Positions 43,928 through 51,965 of a stretch of DNA of 64,000 nt are shown here, one piece after another. How positions within the stretch are numbered: the first letter of the stretch is position 1; each line of letters starts with the position of its first letter. Origin of the DNA: JAWOLE01 sp035263845 (GTDB lineage: Bacteria; Acidobacteriota; Thermoanaerobaculia; UBA5066; Gp7-AA6); contig DATFQY010000191.1 of the NCBI GenBank assembly GCA_035263845.1, positions 62,001 to 126,000 of the forward strand. Reading direction: 5' to 3'. The notes beneath the pieces were generated by a model. The model was given only the letters and a program-made list of their open reading frames with translations. It was not told the origin of the DNA and searched no databases. The position numbers were made by a program, and so were the translations under genes.

Positions 43928-44925
43928 GGTTTCCGCTCCACATCACGACGGGCACGATCAAGCACCAGGTCGTCAACGCCCTGCAGGGGAACAAGCGGTA
44001 CCCCTTCGTGCTCATGCTCGAGCCGCTCTACACCTGCAACCTCGCCTGCATCGGGTGCGCGGTCGAGCGGCACACCGGGAAGATCCAGGACCGCCTGCCG
44101 CTGGAGGTCTGCTTCGACGCGGTCGAGACGTCGAAGGCGCCGATCGTTTCGATCTGCGGCGGCGAGCCGACGATCTATCCAGAGCTGCCGCAGTTGGTCT
44201 CGGAACTGATCCGACGCAAGCGGCACATCTACCTCTGCACCAACGGGCTGCTCCTCGACAAAAAGGTCTACGGGGTCATCCCGCCGGACCGCCGGCTGAT
44301 GCTCAACGTGCACCTGGACGGCATGAGGGAGACCCACGACCACGTCTGCGCGCAGGAGGGCGTCTTCGACAAGGCCGTCGAGATGATCCGTCAGGGCGTG
44401 AGCCTGGGACACCACGTCATGGCGAACATGACGATCTTCCGGGAGACCGACGTCTCGGAAGTCGAGCAGCTCTGCGAGCTTTTGACGGGGCTCGGCGTCG
44501 AAGGGCTCCTCGTCTCGCCCGGCTACCACTACGAGTCCGTCGCCTCCGACATCTTCCTGACGAAGTCCGAGATCCAGAAGAAGTTCAAACGCGTGCTCGA
44601 GATCTCGCGGAAGTTCAAGCTGACCTCGACGCCGATGTTCCTGGAGTTCGCGGCGGGGCTTCGCGATTACAAGTGCTCGCCGTGGAGCACCGTGACCTTC
44701 ACGCCCAAGGGGTGGAAGGGGCCCTGCTACCTGATCGGAAAGAAGTACACGTTCGACTGGGACGAGTTCTGGAAGGGGACGGACTGGGATTACTGGGAGT
44801 CGCGGACGGACCCGCTCTGCGCCAACTGCGCGATGCACTCGGGGTTCGAGGCGTCGGTGGTCAAGGAGCTGCCCAAGCATCCCGGCGACATGTTCCGCCT
44901 CGTGGCGTGGAACCTGACCGGGTAA
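43924..44925 (+). CDS. hpnH: Adenosylhopane synthase HpnH (radical SAM)
   Basis: HpnH adds 5'-deoxyadenosine to diploptene, the first step of hopanoid side-chain extension. The 333-residue protein has the radical SAM cluster YTCNLACIGC with C38, C42 and C45, and the GGEPTIYPEL motif. The C-terminal region has further cysteines (FTPKGWKGPCYL and LCANCAMHSGF) typical of HpnH. It overlaps the cyclase stop by four bases, so precursor and extension enzymes are made together. Confidence 0.95.
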   Translation: MRFPLHITTGTIKHQVVNALQGNKRYPFVLMLEPLYTCNLACIGCAVERHTGKIQDRLPLEVCFDAVETSKAPIVSICGGEPTIYPELPQLVSELIRRKRHIYLCTNGLLLDKKVYGVIPPDRRLMLNVHLDGMRETHDHVCAQEGVFDKAVEMIRQGVSLGHHVMANMTIFRETDVSEVEQLCELLTGLGVEGLLVSPGYHYESVASDIFLTKSEIQKKFKRVLEISRKFKLTSTPMFLEFAAGLRDYKCSPWSTVTFTPKGWKGPCYLIGKKYTFDWDEFWKGTDWDYWESRTDPLCANCAMHSGFEASVVKELPKHPGDMFRLVAWNLTG

Positions 44926-44942
44926 CCCCGGAGGTTCTCTTC

Positions 44943-45048
44943 GTGCCGTAGGGGAGGGGCTTGCCCCTCCCGCCCCCAACGTCTCAAGCCGGCATTGCCG
45001 GTCGTTCGCCGACGTGGCGGGAGGCCCAAGGGCCTCCCCTACGACACC
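44943..45048. repeat. MITE-like palindromic element with nested hairpins
   Basis: The outer ends GTGCCGTAGGGGAGG (44943-44957) and CCTCCCCTACGACAC (45034-45048) are inverted repeats with one mismatch. Each end holds its own hairpin: GGGAGGGGC against GCCCCTCCC (44952-44971) and GGGAGGCCC against GGGCCTCCC (45019-45038). The first 31 bases recur exactly, in the opposite orientation, at 60933-60963. The element fills the only sizeable gap inside the plus-strand hopanoid operon, between hpnH and hpnA. It carries no coding capacity. Confidence 0.85.
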
Positions 45049-45087
45049 GGGAGAGACCGGGACACGGAACAGGGATAGATTTTCCTC

Positions 45088-46074
45088 GTGGACCTGGTAA
45101 CCGGGGGCACGGGCTTCGTCGGCGCGCACGTCGTTCGCGCGCTCCTCGCCCGCGGGCGCTCAGTGCGCTGCCTCGTGCGCGCCTCGTCCAACCGCGCGAA
45201 CCTGGAAGGGCTCGACGTCGAGGTCGTCGTGGGCGACCTGACCGACTCGGCTTCCCTGTCGCGGGCGGTCGCCAGCGCGGACACGGTCTACCACTGCGCC
45301 GCCGACTACCGGCTCTACACCACCGATTCCCGGGCGCTCCATGCGGCCAACGTCGCCGGGACCGACAACGTGATGCGCCTCGCCTCGTACGCCGGAGTGC
45401 GGCGCGTCGTCCATACGAGCTCGGTCGGAGCACTCGGGCTCTCCTCCAACGGCACGCCGGCAAACGAGTCCACGCCCGTCACGCTCGAATCGATGATCGG
45501 CAACTACAAGCGGAGCAAATTCGAAGCCGAGCGGGTCGCCGAGGCGTGGGCCGCGAAGGGCCTCCCGGTCGTGATCGTCAACCCTTCGACACCGGTCGGC
45601 GAGTACGACGTCAAGCCGACTCCGACCGGGCAGATGATCGTGGACTTCCTGAATCGCCGGATGCCCGCCTACGTCGAGACGGGCCTGAACCTCGTGGACG
45701 CGCGGGATGTCGCGCAGGGGCACCTGCTCGCCGCGGAGCGGGGGAAGATCGGCGAGAAGTACATCCTCGGGAACCGCAACATGAGCCTGAAGGAGATCCT
45801 CGACACGCTTTCCCGGCTGACGGGGCTCCCCTCGCCGAAGCTGCGCCTGCCGCACTGGATCCCGCTCGCCGCGGCCGCCGCCGAGACCTTCGCCGCCCGG
45901 ATGACCGGCCGAGTTCCGCGTGTCCCCCTGGAGGGCGTTCGGATGTCGCGCTATCGGATGTTCTTCGACTCCGGCAAGGCCGTCCGCGAGCTGGGCCTCC
46001 CCCAGACCCCCGTCGAGGACGCGCTCGCGCTCGCCGTCGCGTGGTTCCGCGATCACGGGTATGTCCGAAGCTGA
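45088..46074 (+). CDS. hpnA: Hopanoid-associated sugar epimerase HpnA
   Basis: The 328-residue protein is an extended short-chain dehydrogenase/epimerase. The N-terminal NAD(P) loop is VTGGTGFVGAHVVRAL, and the active-site pair is Y140 and K144 (GNYKRSKFEAERV). VYHCAADYRLY, NPSTPVGEYDVKPTPTG and LVDARDVAQGHLLA are hallmarks of HpnA. Its step in hopanoid side-chain tailoring is not firmly settled. The GTG start lies 39 bases after the palindromic element. It overlaps hpnG by 14 bases. Confidence 0.92.
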   Translation: MDLVTGGTGFVGAHVVRALLARGRSVRCLVRASSNRANLEGLDVEVVVGDLTDSASLSRAVASADTVYHCAADYRLYTTDSRALHAANVAGTDNVMRLASYAGVRRVVHTSSVGALGLSSNGTPANESTPVTLESMIGNYKRSKFEAERVAEAWAAKGLPVVIVNPSTPVGEYDVKPTPTGQMIVDFLNRRMPAYVETGLNLVDARDVAQGHLLAAERGKIGEKYILGNRNMSLKEILDTLSRLTGLPSPKLRLPHWIPLAAAAAETFAARMTGRVPRVPLEGVRMSRYRMFFDSGKAVRELGLPQTPVEDALALAVAWFRDHGYVRS

Positions 46075-46801
46075 GAAACCGGTTCTGATCGTGACGGCCT
46101 TTCGCGAGGAGTTCGCCGCGGTCCTCTCGCGCGCTGCGGACCCCCGCTCCCGCGGAGACCATGTGGCGGCTCGGATCGGGAACGCCTCCGTCGCCCTGGC
46201 AATGACCGGCGACGGCGCGAAGAACGCGTCCCGCCGCGCCGCCGAGCTCTGCGAGAAGCTCGCTCCGTCGGCGCTGCTGGGAGCCGGGGTCGCCGGTGCC
46301 CTCTCGCCGGACCTCGGCGTGGGCGACATGCTCGTCTCCCGACGGGTCACCGACTCCGCGGGCGACGCCCCGCCCCCCGACGCGGCACTCTGCTCGCGCG
46401 CCCTCGCGATCGCCGGGATCTCCGCCGGGACCCTCGTCACCATCGAGAGGCCCGAAGTCCGGGCAACCGGAAAGATCTCGCTGGGCCTGGCCCAGGAGAG
46501 CGCCGACCCTCTCGCCGCCGACATGGAGTCGGCGGGGTGGGCCCGCGCCGCCGCGGCGCACTCGGTGCCGTACCTCGTCGTGCGGGCGATCACCGACGCG
46601 GTCGCGGAGGATCTGCCGGAATACCTGGCGCGGTGCGTGGGCCGGGACGGGGGGATCAACCGCTCCTCCGTCGTCCTGCGCGCCCTGTCCAGCCCCACGA
46701 CGATCCCGGCGCTCCTGAAGATGCGGTCGCGCGTGAGGGAGTGCGCGCGAAGCCTCGGGGCTTTCCTGGAGATCTTCCTTTCGCCGGCGAAAACGAAATG
46801 A
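46061..46801 (+). CDS. hpnG: Hopanoid-associated phosphorylase/nucleosidase HpnG
   Basis: HpnG releases adenine from adenosylhopane to give ribosylhopane. The 246-residue protein has the nucleoside phosphorylase fold: VLIVTAFREEFAAVL, the glycine-rich LLGAGVAGALSPDLGVGDM, and ADMESAGWARAA, with the conserved Met-Glu that binds ribose. VRAITDAVAEDLP supplies the purine-site Asp. The N-terminus lies within the end of hpnA, and its stop overlaps the squalene synthase start (ATGA). Family placement is clear; HpnG rather than another nucleosidase is favoured by context. Confidence 0.88.
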   Translation: MSEAEKPVLIVTAFREEFAAVLSRAADPRSRGDHVAARIGNASVALAMTGDGAKNASRRAAELCEKLAPSALLGAGVAGALSPDLGVGDMLVSRRVTDSAGDAPPPDAALCSRALAIAGISAGTLVTIERPEVRATGKISLGLAQESADPLAADMESAGWARAAAAHSVPYLVVRAITDAVAEDLPEYLARCVGRDGGINRSSVVLRALSSPTTIPALLKMRSRVRECARSLGAFLEIFLSPAKTK

Positions 46802-47703
46802 CGAGTCTCGAAGATCTCCTGGAGAAGACGAGCCGCACCTTCGCCCTCTCCATTCCCGTCCTTCCCGAGCCGACGCGGCGCGAGGTCATGCTCGCCTACC
46901 TGCTCTTCCGCATCGCCGACACCTTCGAGGACGCCGCGCACTGGCCGCCGGCGCTCCGGATCGAAGCGCTCAACGAGTTCCAGGACCTGCTTCGCGATTA
47001 CTCCCCGGAGAAAACCAGGCTCCTTGCCTCGAAGTGGACCGCCGCCGGCGCCTCGCCCCACGCAGGCTATCGGCAGCTGATCGCGGAGACGCCCTTCGTC
47101 TTCGATTCGTTTTTCCGCCTCGATCCCGAGGCGGTCGCCTCCGTGCGCGACCACGTCTCCCGCTCGGCGGAGGGCATGGCAAAGTTCGTCGCCCGCTCCG
47201 GCGGCGGCGCCCTGGTCCTGGACGATATGGTGGACCTGCGCGCCTACTGCTACTCGGTCGCCGGGATCGTCGGCGAGATGCTCTCGGAGCTTTTCCTCCT
47301 GAAACGCCCGAACCTCCTCGCGATCACGCCCTACCTGCGGGAGCGCGCCTCGACCTTCGGAGAGGCGCTGCAGCTCGTCAACATCCTGAAAGATTCCGCG
47401 ACGGACGAGAGCGAGGGGCGGAACTTCCTTCCGCGCAGGGTCCCCCGCGCGGACGTCTTCGGTCTGGCCCGCGCGGACCTCGGGGTCGCCGCGGAGTACA
47501 CCCTCGCCCTCCAGAACGCCGGGGCGCCGCGCGGAATCGTCGAGTTCTGCGCCCTGCCGGCGGAGCTGGCCTGGGCGACGCTGCGGAAGGTCGAGGAGCG
47601 GGGACCGGGCTCGAAGATCTCGCACCTGGAGCTCTTCGCGATCCGCAAGCGCCTGGAGCAGGCCCTCGATCGGAACGACCCCGCCGTCTCCATAAGGACC
47701 TGA
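46798..47703 (+). CDS. Squalene/phytoene synthase family protein, squalene synthase-like
   Basis: The 301-residue protein has both aspartate-rich motifs of head-to-head prenyl synthases: D41-T-F-E-D45 in LLFRIADTFEDA and NILKDSATDESEGRNFLP near 195-212. YCYSVAGIVGEMLSELF is the flap region. No HpnC, HpnD or HpnE trio is present in the window. The sequence style is that of the single-enzyme squalene synthase that condenses and reduces two farnesyl diphosphates with NADPH. It would feed the cyclase at 41888. A C-terminal membrane anchor is absent. A presqualene-type HpnC/HpnD role cannot be fully excluded. Confidence 0.85.
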   Translation: MTSLEDLLEKTSRTFALSIPVLPEPTRREVMLAYLLFRIADTFEDAAHWPPALRIEALNEFQDLLRDYSPEKTRLLASKWTAAGASPHAGYRQLIAETPFVFDSFFRLDPEAVASVRDHVSRSAEGMAKFVARSGGGALVLDDMVDLRAYCYSVAGIVGEMLSELFLLKRPNLLAITPYLRERASTFGEALQLVNILKDSATDESEGRNFLPRRVPRADVFGLARADLGVAAEYTLALQNAGAPRGIVEFCALPAELAWATLRKVEERGPGSKISHLELFAIRKRLEQALDRNDPAVSIRT

Positions 47704-47775
47704 GCGCGGCCCCGCGTAACGCCCGGCGGCGAAGCTCCGTCAGAGGTAGAGTCGGATTTTGAAGAAAGGAGACCC

Positions 47776-48081
47776 ATGCGATTCCTGTTGAAAGTTTCGT
47801 TTCCGCACGCCAGCTTCAACGAGGCGGTCCGCAAGGGGACCGTGAACCAGACCATGAATCGGATCATGGAGGATGCGAAGCCCGAAGCCGTCTACTTCGT
47901 GGAGATGCACGGCCGCCGGACGGCGATCCTGATCGTCAACATGAAGGATTCCTCGGGGATGCCGGCGCTCGCCGAGCCCTGGTTCCTCCAGTTCGGTGCC
48001 GAGGTCGAGTTCCACCCCGCGATGGTCCCCGACGACCTGAAGAGCGCCGGCCTCGAAGGTATCGGGAAGAAGTGGGCCTGA
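47776..48081 (+). CDS. Small conserved-looking protein in the hopanoid operon
   Basis: AAAGGAG at 47763-47769 precedes the ATG. The 101-residue protein has no signal or membrane segment. It looks like a ferredoxin-like alpha/beta fold: a strand (MRFLLKVSFPH), a helix (FNEAVRKGTVNQTMNRIMED), a strand (AVYFVEMHGRRTAILIVNM) and a helix-strand end (FLQFGAEVEFHPAMVPDDL). This resembles small muconolactone-isomerase-like or DUF3303-like proteins in shape. I cannot assign a function. It closes the plus-strand run and faces hpnP tail to tail, seven bases apart. Confidence 0.75.
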   Translation: MRFLLKVSFPHASFNEAVRKGTVNQTMNRIMEDAKPEAVYFVEMHGRRTAILIVNMKDSSGMPALAEPWFLQFGAEVEFHPAMVPDDLKSAGLEGIGKKWA

Positions 48082-48088
48082 GAGCCGG

Positions 48089-49723
48089 CTAGACGGACTC
48101 GGAGACAGCGGGCTCGGGAGCGGCGCCGGCCTCGACGGCGAGCAGGGCGTCCTCGCTCTGCGCGGGGACCTCGGCCCCTCCCTCGGCGTAGAAGGAGTAT
48201 TCGCCGACCCCCGCCTCGCAGTCGCGGGCGAAACGGATGAGGTGGTGGCCGACGAGGCCGGCGTGAATGACGGCCTCGATGTCGAGGCGCTTCAACGCCG
48301 GGATCGCCAACCGCCAGAAGATCCGCCGATAGTCGGACAGGACGCCGACTCGCCACAGGATCCGCGACAGGATCTTGACGCCGTTCAAGACATCCGACCG
48401 TTCCACCTTCAGGAGCGCTCCCGGCTTGAAGCGGTTCGGGTAGGTCTTCTCGATCTGGTGCTGGAAGCGCCGGTAGAGCGGCTCCGGCGCGTTGGCCTCG
48501 GTCACGCACTTCAGCCAGCTCTGCCGGACGACGTCTCGCGGCAGGAGGAACCGGACGTTGGACTCCGCCCCTCCCGCGCCGTCGGAGAGGATCCTCCTCT
48601 CCTTCTCGAGCCGCCGCCAGAGCGGCGTCCTCGGGAGCGCATAGAGCAGGTTGATCGTCAGCATCGGGATCTTCGAGGCCTCGATGAAGGTGAGGATCGT
48701 GTCCGGCGTCTCCCGCGTGTCCTGGTCGAGGCCGAGGATGATCCCCGACACGACTTCCATGCCGTAGGAGTTGAGGATCTCGACCGCCTCCAGGATCGGC
48801 AGGCGGAGGTTCTGGTCCTTGACCATCCCGTGCAGCGCTTCGGCGTCCGGCGTCTCGATCCCGATGAAGACGGTGTGGAAGTACGCCTCGCGCATCAACT
48901 CGAGGAGCTTCCTGTTCTGCGCGATGTTCAGCGTCGCCTCGCAGGCGAAGCGCAGTCGGTAGCCGGTTCGCCGCTGCCACGCTACAAGATGAGGGAGCAG
49001 GTCCATCGCCGCCTTCGGGTTGGCGATGAAGTTGTCGTCCACGAAGTACACGCAGCCCGGCGGCCCGGACTCGAAGATCGCGTCGAGCTCGCGGCAGACC
49101 TGCTCCGGGGTCTTCAACCTCGGGTTCCTGCCGTAGAGCTCGGGGATGTCGCAGAACTCGCAGCGGTAGGGGCAGCCCGAGGAGAACTGGACGCTCGCCA
49201 GGAAGTAGTGCTTGATGTCGATCAGGCCGTAGGCCGGCGCCGGGAATTCCGAGAGCGGCGTGCGGTCCGCCGTGGTGTAGCGGATCTGCGCGGCCGGGCG
49301 CTCCGTCGTCTCCTCCAGCCGCGCGTAGACGGCGCCCGTGGCGTCGCCCAGCTCGCCGATGTGCAGGATGTCGAAGTCGGGATACCACTCGGGTGCCGCC
49401 GAGACCGACGGTCCTCCGAGCACCGTCACCTTGCCGCGGGCATGGGCCCGCTCGTTGACCTCCCGGATGCACTCGCGCTGGACGTGCATTCCGGAGACAA
49501 AGACGGCGTCCGCCCAGGCGAAGTCCTCCTCGGTGGCCGGCGCCATGTTCTCGTCCACGAACCGCACCTCCCAGCCGGGCGGAAGCGTCGCCGCAATCAG
49601 GAGCAGGCCCTGCGGCGGCATGAAAGCCCTGACCCGCGGCATCATCGGGTAGGCGTGGTGCAGCGTCCCGAAAGACCGGGCGTAGCGTGGAAACACGCAG
49701 AGGACTCGTTTTACCGCGGACAA
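48089..49723 (-). CDS. hpnP: Hopanoid C-2 methylase HpnP (B12-binding radical SAM)
   Basis: HpnP methylates the hopanoid A-ring at C-2, giving 2-methylhopanoids. The 544-residue protein opens with KRVLCVFPRYARSFGTLHHA and RAFMPPQGLLLIAATLP, which closely follow the HpnP N-terminus. A cobalamin-binding Rossmann region runs to about 150, with VLGGPSVSAAPEWYPDFD. The radical SAM cluster is SSGCPYRCEFCD (C184, C188, C191). VYFVDDNFIANPKAAMDLLP and GMEVVSGIILGLDQDT complete the pattern. HpnJ and the C-3 methylase HpnR differ at the N-terminus. It lies antiparallel to the core hopanoid genes. Confidence 0.88.
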   Translation of the reverse strand: MSAVKRVLCVFPRYARSFGTLHHAYPMMPRVRAFMPPQGLLLIAATLPPGWEVRFVDENMAPATEEDFAWADAVFVSGMHVQRECIREVNERAHARGKVTVLGGPSVSAAPEWYPDFDILHIGELGDATGAVYARLEETTERPAAQIRYTTADRTPLSEFPAPAYGLIDIKHYFLASVQFSSGCPYRCEFCDIPELYGRNPRLKTPEQVCRELDAIFESGPPGCVYFVDDNFIANPKAAMDLLPHLVAWQRRTGYRLRFACEATLNIAQNRKLLELMREAYFHTVFIGIETPDAEALHGMVKDQNLRLPILEAVEILNSYGMEVVSGIILGLDQDTRETPDTILTFIEASKIPMLTINLLYALPRTPLWRRLEKERRILSDGAGGAESNVRFLLPRDVVRQSWLKCVTEANAPEPLYRRFQHQIEKTYPNRFKPGALLKVERSDVLNGVKILSRILWRVGVLSDYRRIFWRLAIPALKRLDIEAVIHAGLVGHHLIRFARDCEAGVGEYSFYAEGGAEVPAQSEDALLAVEAGAAPEPAVSESV

Positions 49724-49750
49724 GTTGGGGCCGATTATCTAACGAGGGGA

Positions 49751-49783
49751 GTCGACAGTCGACAGTCAACAGCCGACTGTCGA
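49751..49783. repeat. GACAGTC word repeat with dyad symmetry
   Basis: GTCGACAGTC occurs twice in tandem with variation (GTCGACAGTCGACAGTCAAC) and is followed by GACTGTCGA (49775-49783), which is complementary to TCGACAGTC (49752-49760). It sits in the 67-base gap between the barrel-like gene and hpnP on the minus strand. It may belong to the same class of dispersed word repeats as 24437-24542 and 50961-51053. Confidence 0.75.
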
Positions 49784-49790
49784 AGAAAAA

Positions 49791-50957
49791 CTAGGGACCC
49801 TTGAGCGGGAGGGAGAGCTCGACGGCGAAGCCGAGGGTGGCTTCGGGGCTTCCGAGGGCGCTGGAGAGGCCGGAGCCGAAGACGCCGGAGCGCTTGATGT
49901 CCAGGACGCGGGTCGCAAGCTTGCCCGTGGGATCCGTCAGCGTGAGGGTCTCGTCTCCGAAGGAAGTCCTCAAGAGCAGCTTGAAGCGGAATCCCGGTAG
50001 GAACTCGTGCCGGGCGGTCAGGTCGAGGAGCCAGACCTTCGTGAACGAGGAGGGATGGTACCCCGCATCGAACGCCGAGACTTCCGTGCCGAGGACGGCT
50101 TGCGAGACGAACGGGAGCGTCGTGCGGTCGTAGGCGGCCTGCAAAAAGAAATCCCGCTTGCCGATCTCCCATCCCACGCCCACGCGGTACGACTCCAGCC
50201 GGGCGTCCTCCTCGGTGTTGCGGCCGATGAAGTCGGGCCGGTTCTCCTCGTGGACCGACAGGGACCCGCTCTCGCGCTCTCCCGCCGCGAAGAGCGTCCA
50301 CGCGCCGAAGCGCGCGCGGGCCTCGAGGCTGCCGCCCCAGACGTCTCCAGAGGTGATGTGGAAGGAGCCGGCCGTGTCGTTGCTGCCGTTCGGGCGGACA
50401 TACTTCACCGCCGCCGCCGCCTCGAACCCCTTCCAGCGCTGACGCCAGCCCATCGCGACGTCCACCCGCTCGGCGGAGAGGATGCGCTCCTCGGTGAAGA
50501 CCAGCCGCTCCCCTCCGATGTCGATCAGGTCCGTGGAAGTCTGGAAACGTCGCGTAAAACCGGTCTCGATGGATCCCCTCGAGGTCAGCGGGTAGCGCAG
50601 GACAAGGGCGTAGTTCTCGTAGCGGCCGGTCCCCGTCGCGTTGGTATTGGTAACGGCGTAAGGGGTCTGCGACTGCTCGTCATGCGAAGGACCCAGCGCG
50701 ACCCGCACCCGCCACTCCGCCTCCGGCGTCCCGGCGCCCATCCCGGCGGCCGGCTGTCTTGCCCCGCCGAACCCGACGAGGACGAACTTCGGGGTCGTGT
50801 CCGAGACGTCCTCGCTCCCGGGCGCCGGCTCGTAGCGGCGCGCCGCGGTCGCGTACGCGAAGCCCGCCTCGACGTGATAGCCGGGCGGCGGAGGCAAGTT
50901 CGTCCCGAGAAGCAGCCCCGCACAGAAGATGCAGGCGCTGACGAGGTCGTTGCCCAT
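49791..50957 (-). CDS. Exported beta-barrel-like protein of unknown function
   Basis: The 388-residue protein has a short signal-like N-terminus (ACIFCAGLLLGTNLPPPPG). The mature part is a run of amphipathic beta-strands with polar turns, for example YENYALVLRYPLTSRGSIETG, WTLFAAGERESGSL and KRDFFLQAAYDRTTL. Each hairpin is about 20 residues, which fits an outer-membrane barrel of about 16 strands. The C-terminus, FAVELSLPLKGP, lacks the classical final phenylalanine. Position between hpnP and the ferritin-like gene suggests an envelope lipid role, but no family is recognised. Confidence 0.78.
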   Translation of the reverse strand: MGNDLVSACIFCAGLLLGTNLPPPPGYHVEAGFAYATAARRYEPAPGSEDVSDTTPKFVLVGFGGARQPAAGMGAGTPEAEWRVRVALGPSHDEQSQTPYAVTNTNATGTGRYENYALVLRYPLTSRGSIETGFTRRFQTSTDLIDIGGERLVFTEERILSAERVDVAMGWRQRWKGFEAAAAVKYVRPNGSNDTAGSFHITSGDVWGGSLEARARFGAWTLFAAGERESGSLSVHEENRPDFIGRNTEEDARLESYRVGVGWEIGKRDFFLQAAYDRTTLPFVSQAVLGTEVSAFDAGYHPSSFTKVWLLDLTARHEFLPGFRFKLLLRTSFGDETLTLTDPTGKLATRVLDIKRSGVFGSGLSSALGSPEATLGFAVELSLPLKGP

Positions 50958-50960
50958 GTC

Positions 50961-51053
50961 AGGCGGGAGGCGGGAGGCGGGAGGCCGGAGGGGAAAGACG
51001 CAAAAGGACCGTTCCTCTCATTCGCCTACCGCCTACCGCCTGCCGTCTACCGG
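50961..51053. repeat. Opposed GGCGGGA and CCGCCTA word repeats
   Basis: Three copies of AGGCGGG occur at 50961-50983, and CGCCTACCGCCTACCGCCTG repeats at 51023-51042. The blocks face each other, roughly complementary, across 40 bases. The right block runs into the ferritin-like gene. The CTA within CCGTCTACCG (51047-51049) is that gene's TAG stop on the minus strand. The pattern matches the other intergenic word repeats in style, with different words. Confidence 0.75.
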
Positions 51054-51940
51054 CCCTTGGGGAGGACCTTGACGAAGAGCTTCACGAATCCCGGGACCAG
51101 GGTCGGCCGGAGCAGCCTCGGGTCGTAAACCGACAGGCGGCGCTCGTTCTCGGCGAGGCAGAGCTCCAGGAAGGAGCGCAGCTTGAAGTCGCCGAAGGCC
51201 GTGTGGCTCTTCAGCGTGAAGCCGTCCTGCGTCCCCTTCTTCGCCTCCCCCCCGGCGCCATTGCCGTTGGACTTGCCCTCGCCCTTGCCGTCGCCGTTTC
51301 CGCCGGCCATCTGCATCGCGCCCTTCACGCGGTCGAAGGCCTGCGCCACGATGTTCCAGGCACGCCTCGCGTCGAAGGCGGGGCGCAGAGGGAGCGGCCG
51401 GCGCGCGCGCAGGTACGCCGCCCAGTTGACAATGAAGAGGATGTGCCGGGCCTCCTCCTGCATGATGTGATCGAAGAGGTCCACGATGTCCTTGTGGAAG
51501 TACTCCGTGCGCCTGCCGATGTCGAAGAGCCCGAAGGCGAAGAAGGAGTCGAGGCACTCGCCGTAGCCCGTCCGCAGGAAGGTCCAGGTCGGGTTCTTGG
51601 GCCTTTCCGGCTCACCGTAGGCGGCCGTCGGGATGCCGTAGGCCTTCGTCAGCAGGTTGATGATCTCGGCGTGGCGCCCCTCCTCATACCCCTGGAGGGC
51701 GATGGCCTCCTTCAGGATCGGGTCGGTCTCGGTCTCGCCGAGCGTCTGGACTTTGACCGCCGTCGCGGCCTCGGTCCGTGCGGCCTCGTCCCAGACCGGC
51801 AGGTTCTTCAGCCTCGTCAGGCTCTCCTCGTCCAGCTGCGGCCAGACGATGTCTTTCGCCTCGAAAGGACGGTGGGTGTCGATAAAAGTCTGGCAGAAAA
51901 GCCGTCCATGTTCGTCGGATCCGATCTTCAGCGGCTCCAT
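51047..51940 (-). CDS. Ferritin-like diiron protein beside the hopanoid genes
   Basis: From the ATG at 51940 the protein has 297 residues. A four-helix ferritin-like domain spans about 45-180. Probable iron ligands are E57 (ARTEAAT), E87 with H90 (YEEGRHAEI), E128 (GYGECLDSF) and E163 with H166 (QEEARHILF). These give the two ExxH pairs of carboxylate-bridged diiron enzymes. A Gly/Asn/Lys-rich linker at about 205-235 separates a short C-terminal helical part. Such enzymes hydroxylate, desaturate or oxidise aldehydes. A hopanoid or isoprenoid substrate is inferred only from its neighbours. A GTG eight codons upstream is an alternative start. Confidence 0.82.
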   Translation of the reverse strand: MEPLKIGSDEHGRLFCQTFIDTHRPFEAKDIVWPQLDEESLTRLKNLPVWDEAARTEAATAVKVQTLGETETDPILKEAIALQGYEEGRHAEIINLLTKAYGIPTAAYGEPERPKNPTWTFLRTGYGECLDSFFAFGLFDIGRRTEYFHKDIVDLFDHIMQEEARHILFIVNWAAYLRARRPLPLRPAFDARRAWNIVAQAFDRVKGAMQMAGGNGDGKGEGKSNGNGAGGEAKKGTQDGFTLKSHTAFGDFKLRSFLELCLAENERRLSVYDPRLLRPTLVPGFVKLFVKVLPKGR

Positions 51941-51965
51941 GTCGTCCCGGGGCCCCCTTTCCACT

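Noticed and set aside
44943..45048. Terminator or attenuator between hpnH and hpnA
   Set aside because: The hairpins lack a T-run, and an exact copy sits inside a coding region at 60933-60963, so a mobile or dispersed repeat explains them better.
48089..49723. HpnJ or HpnR instead of HpnP
   Set aside because: The N-terminal and radical SAM region sequences follow HpnP. HpnR differs at the start, and no HpnI or HpnK partners of HpnJ are present.
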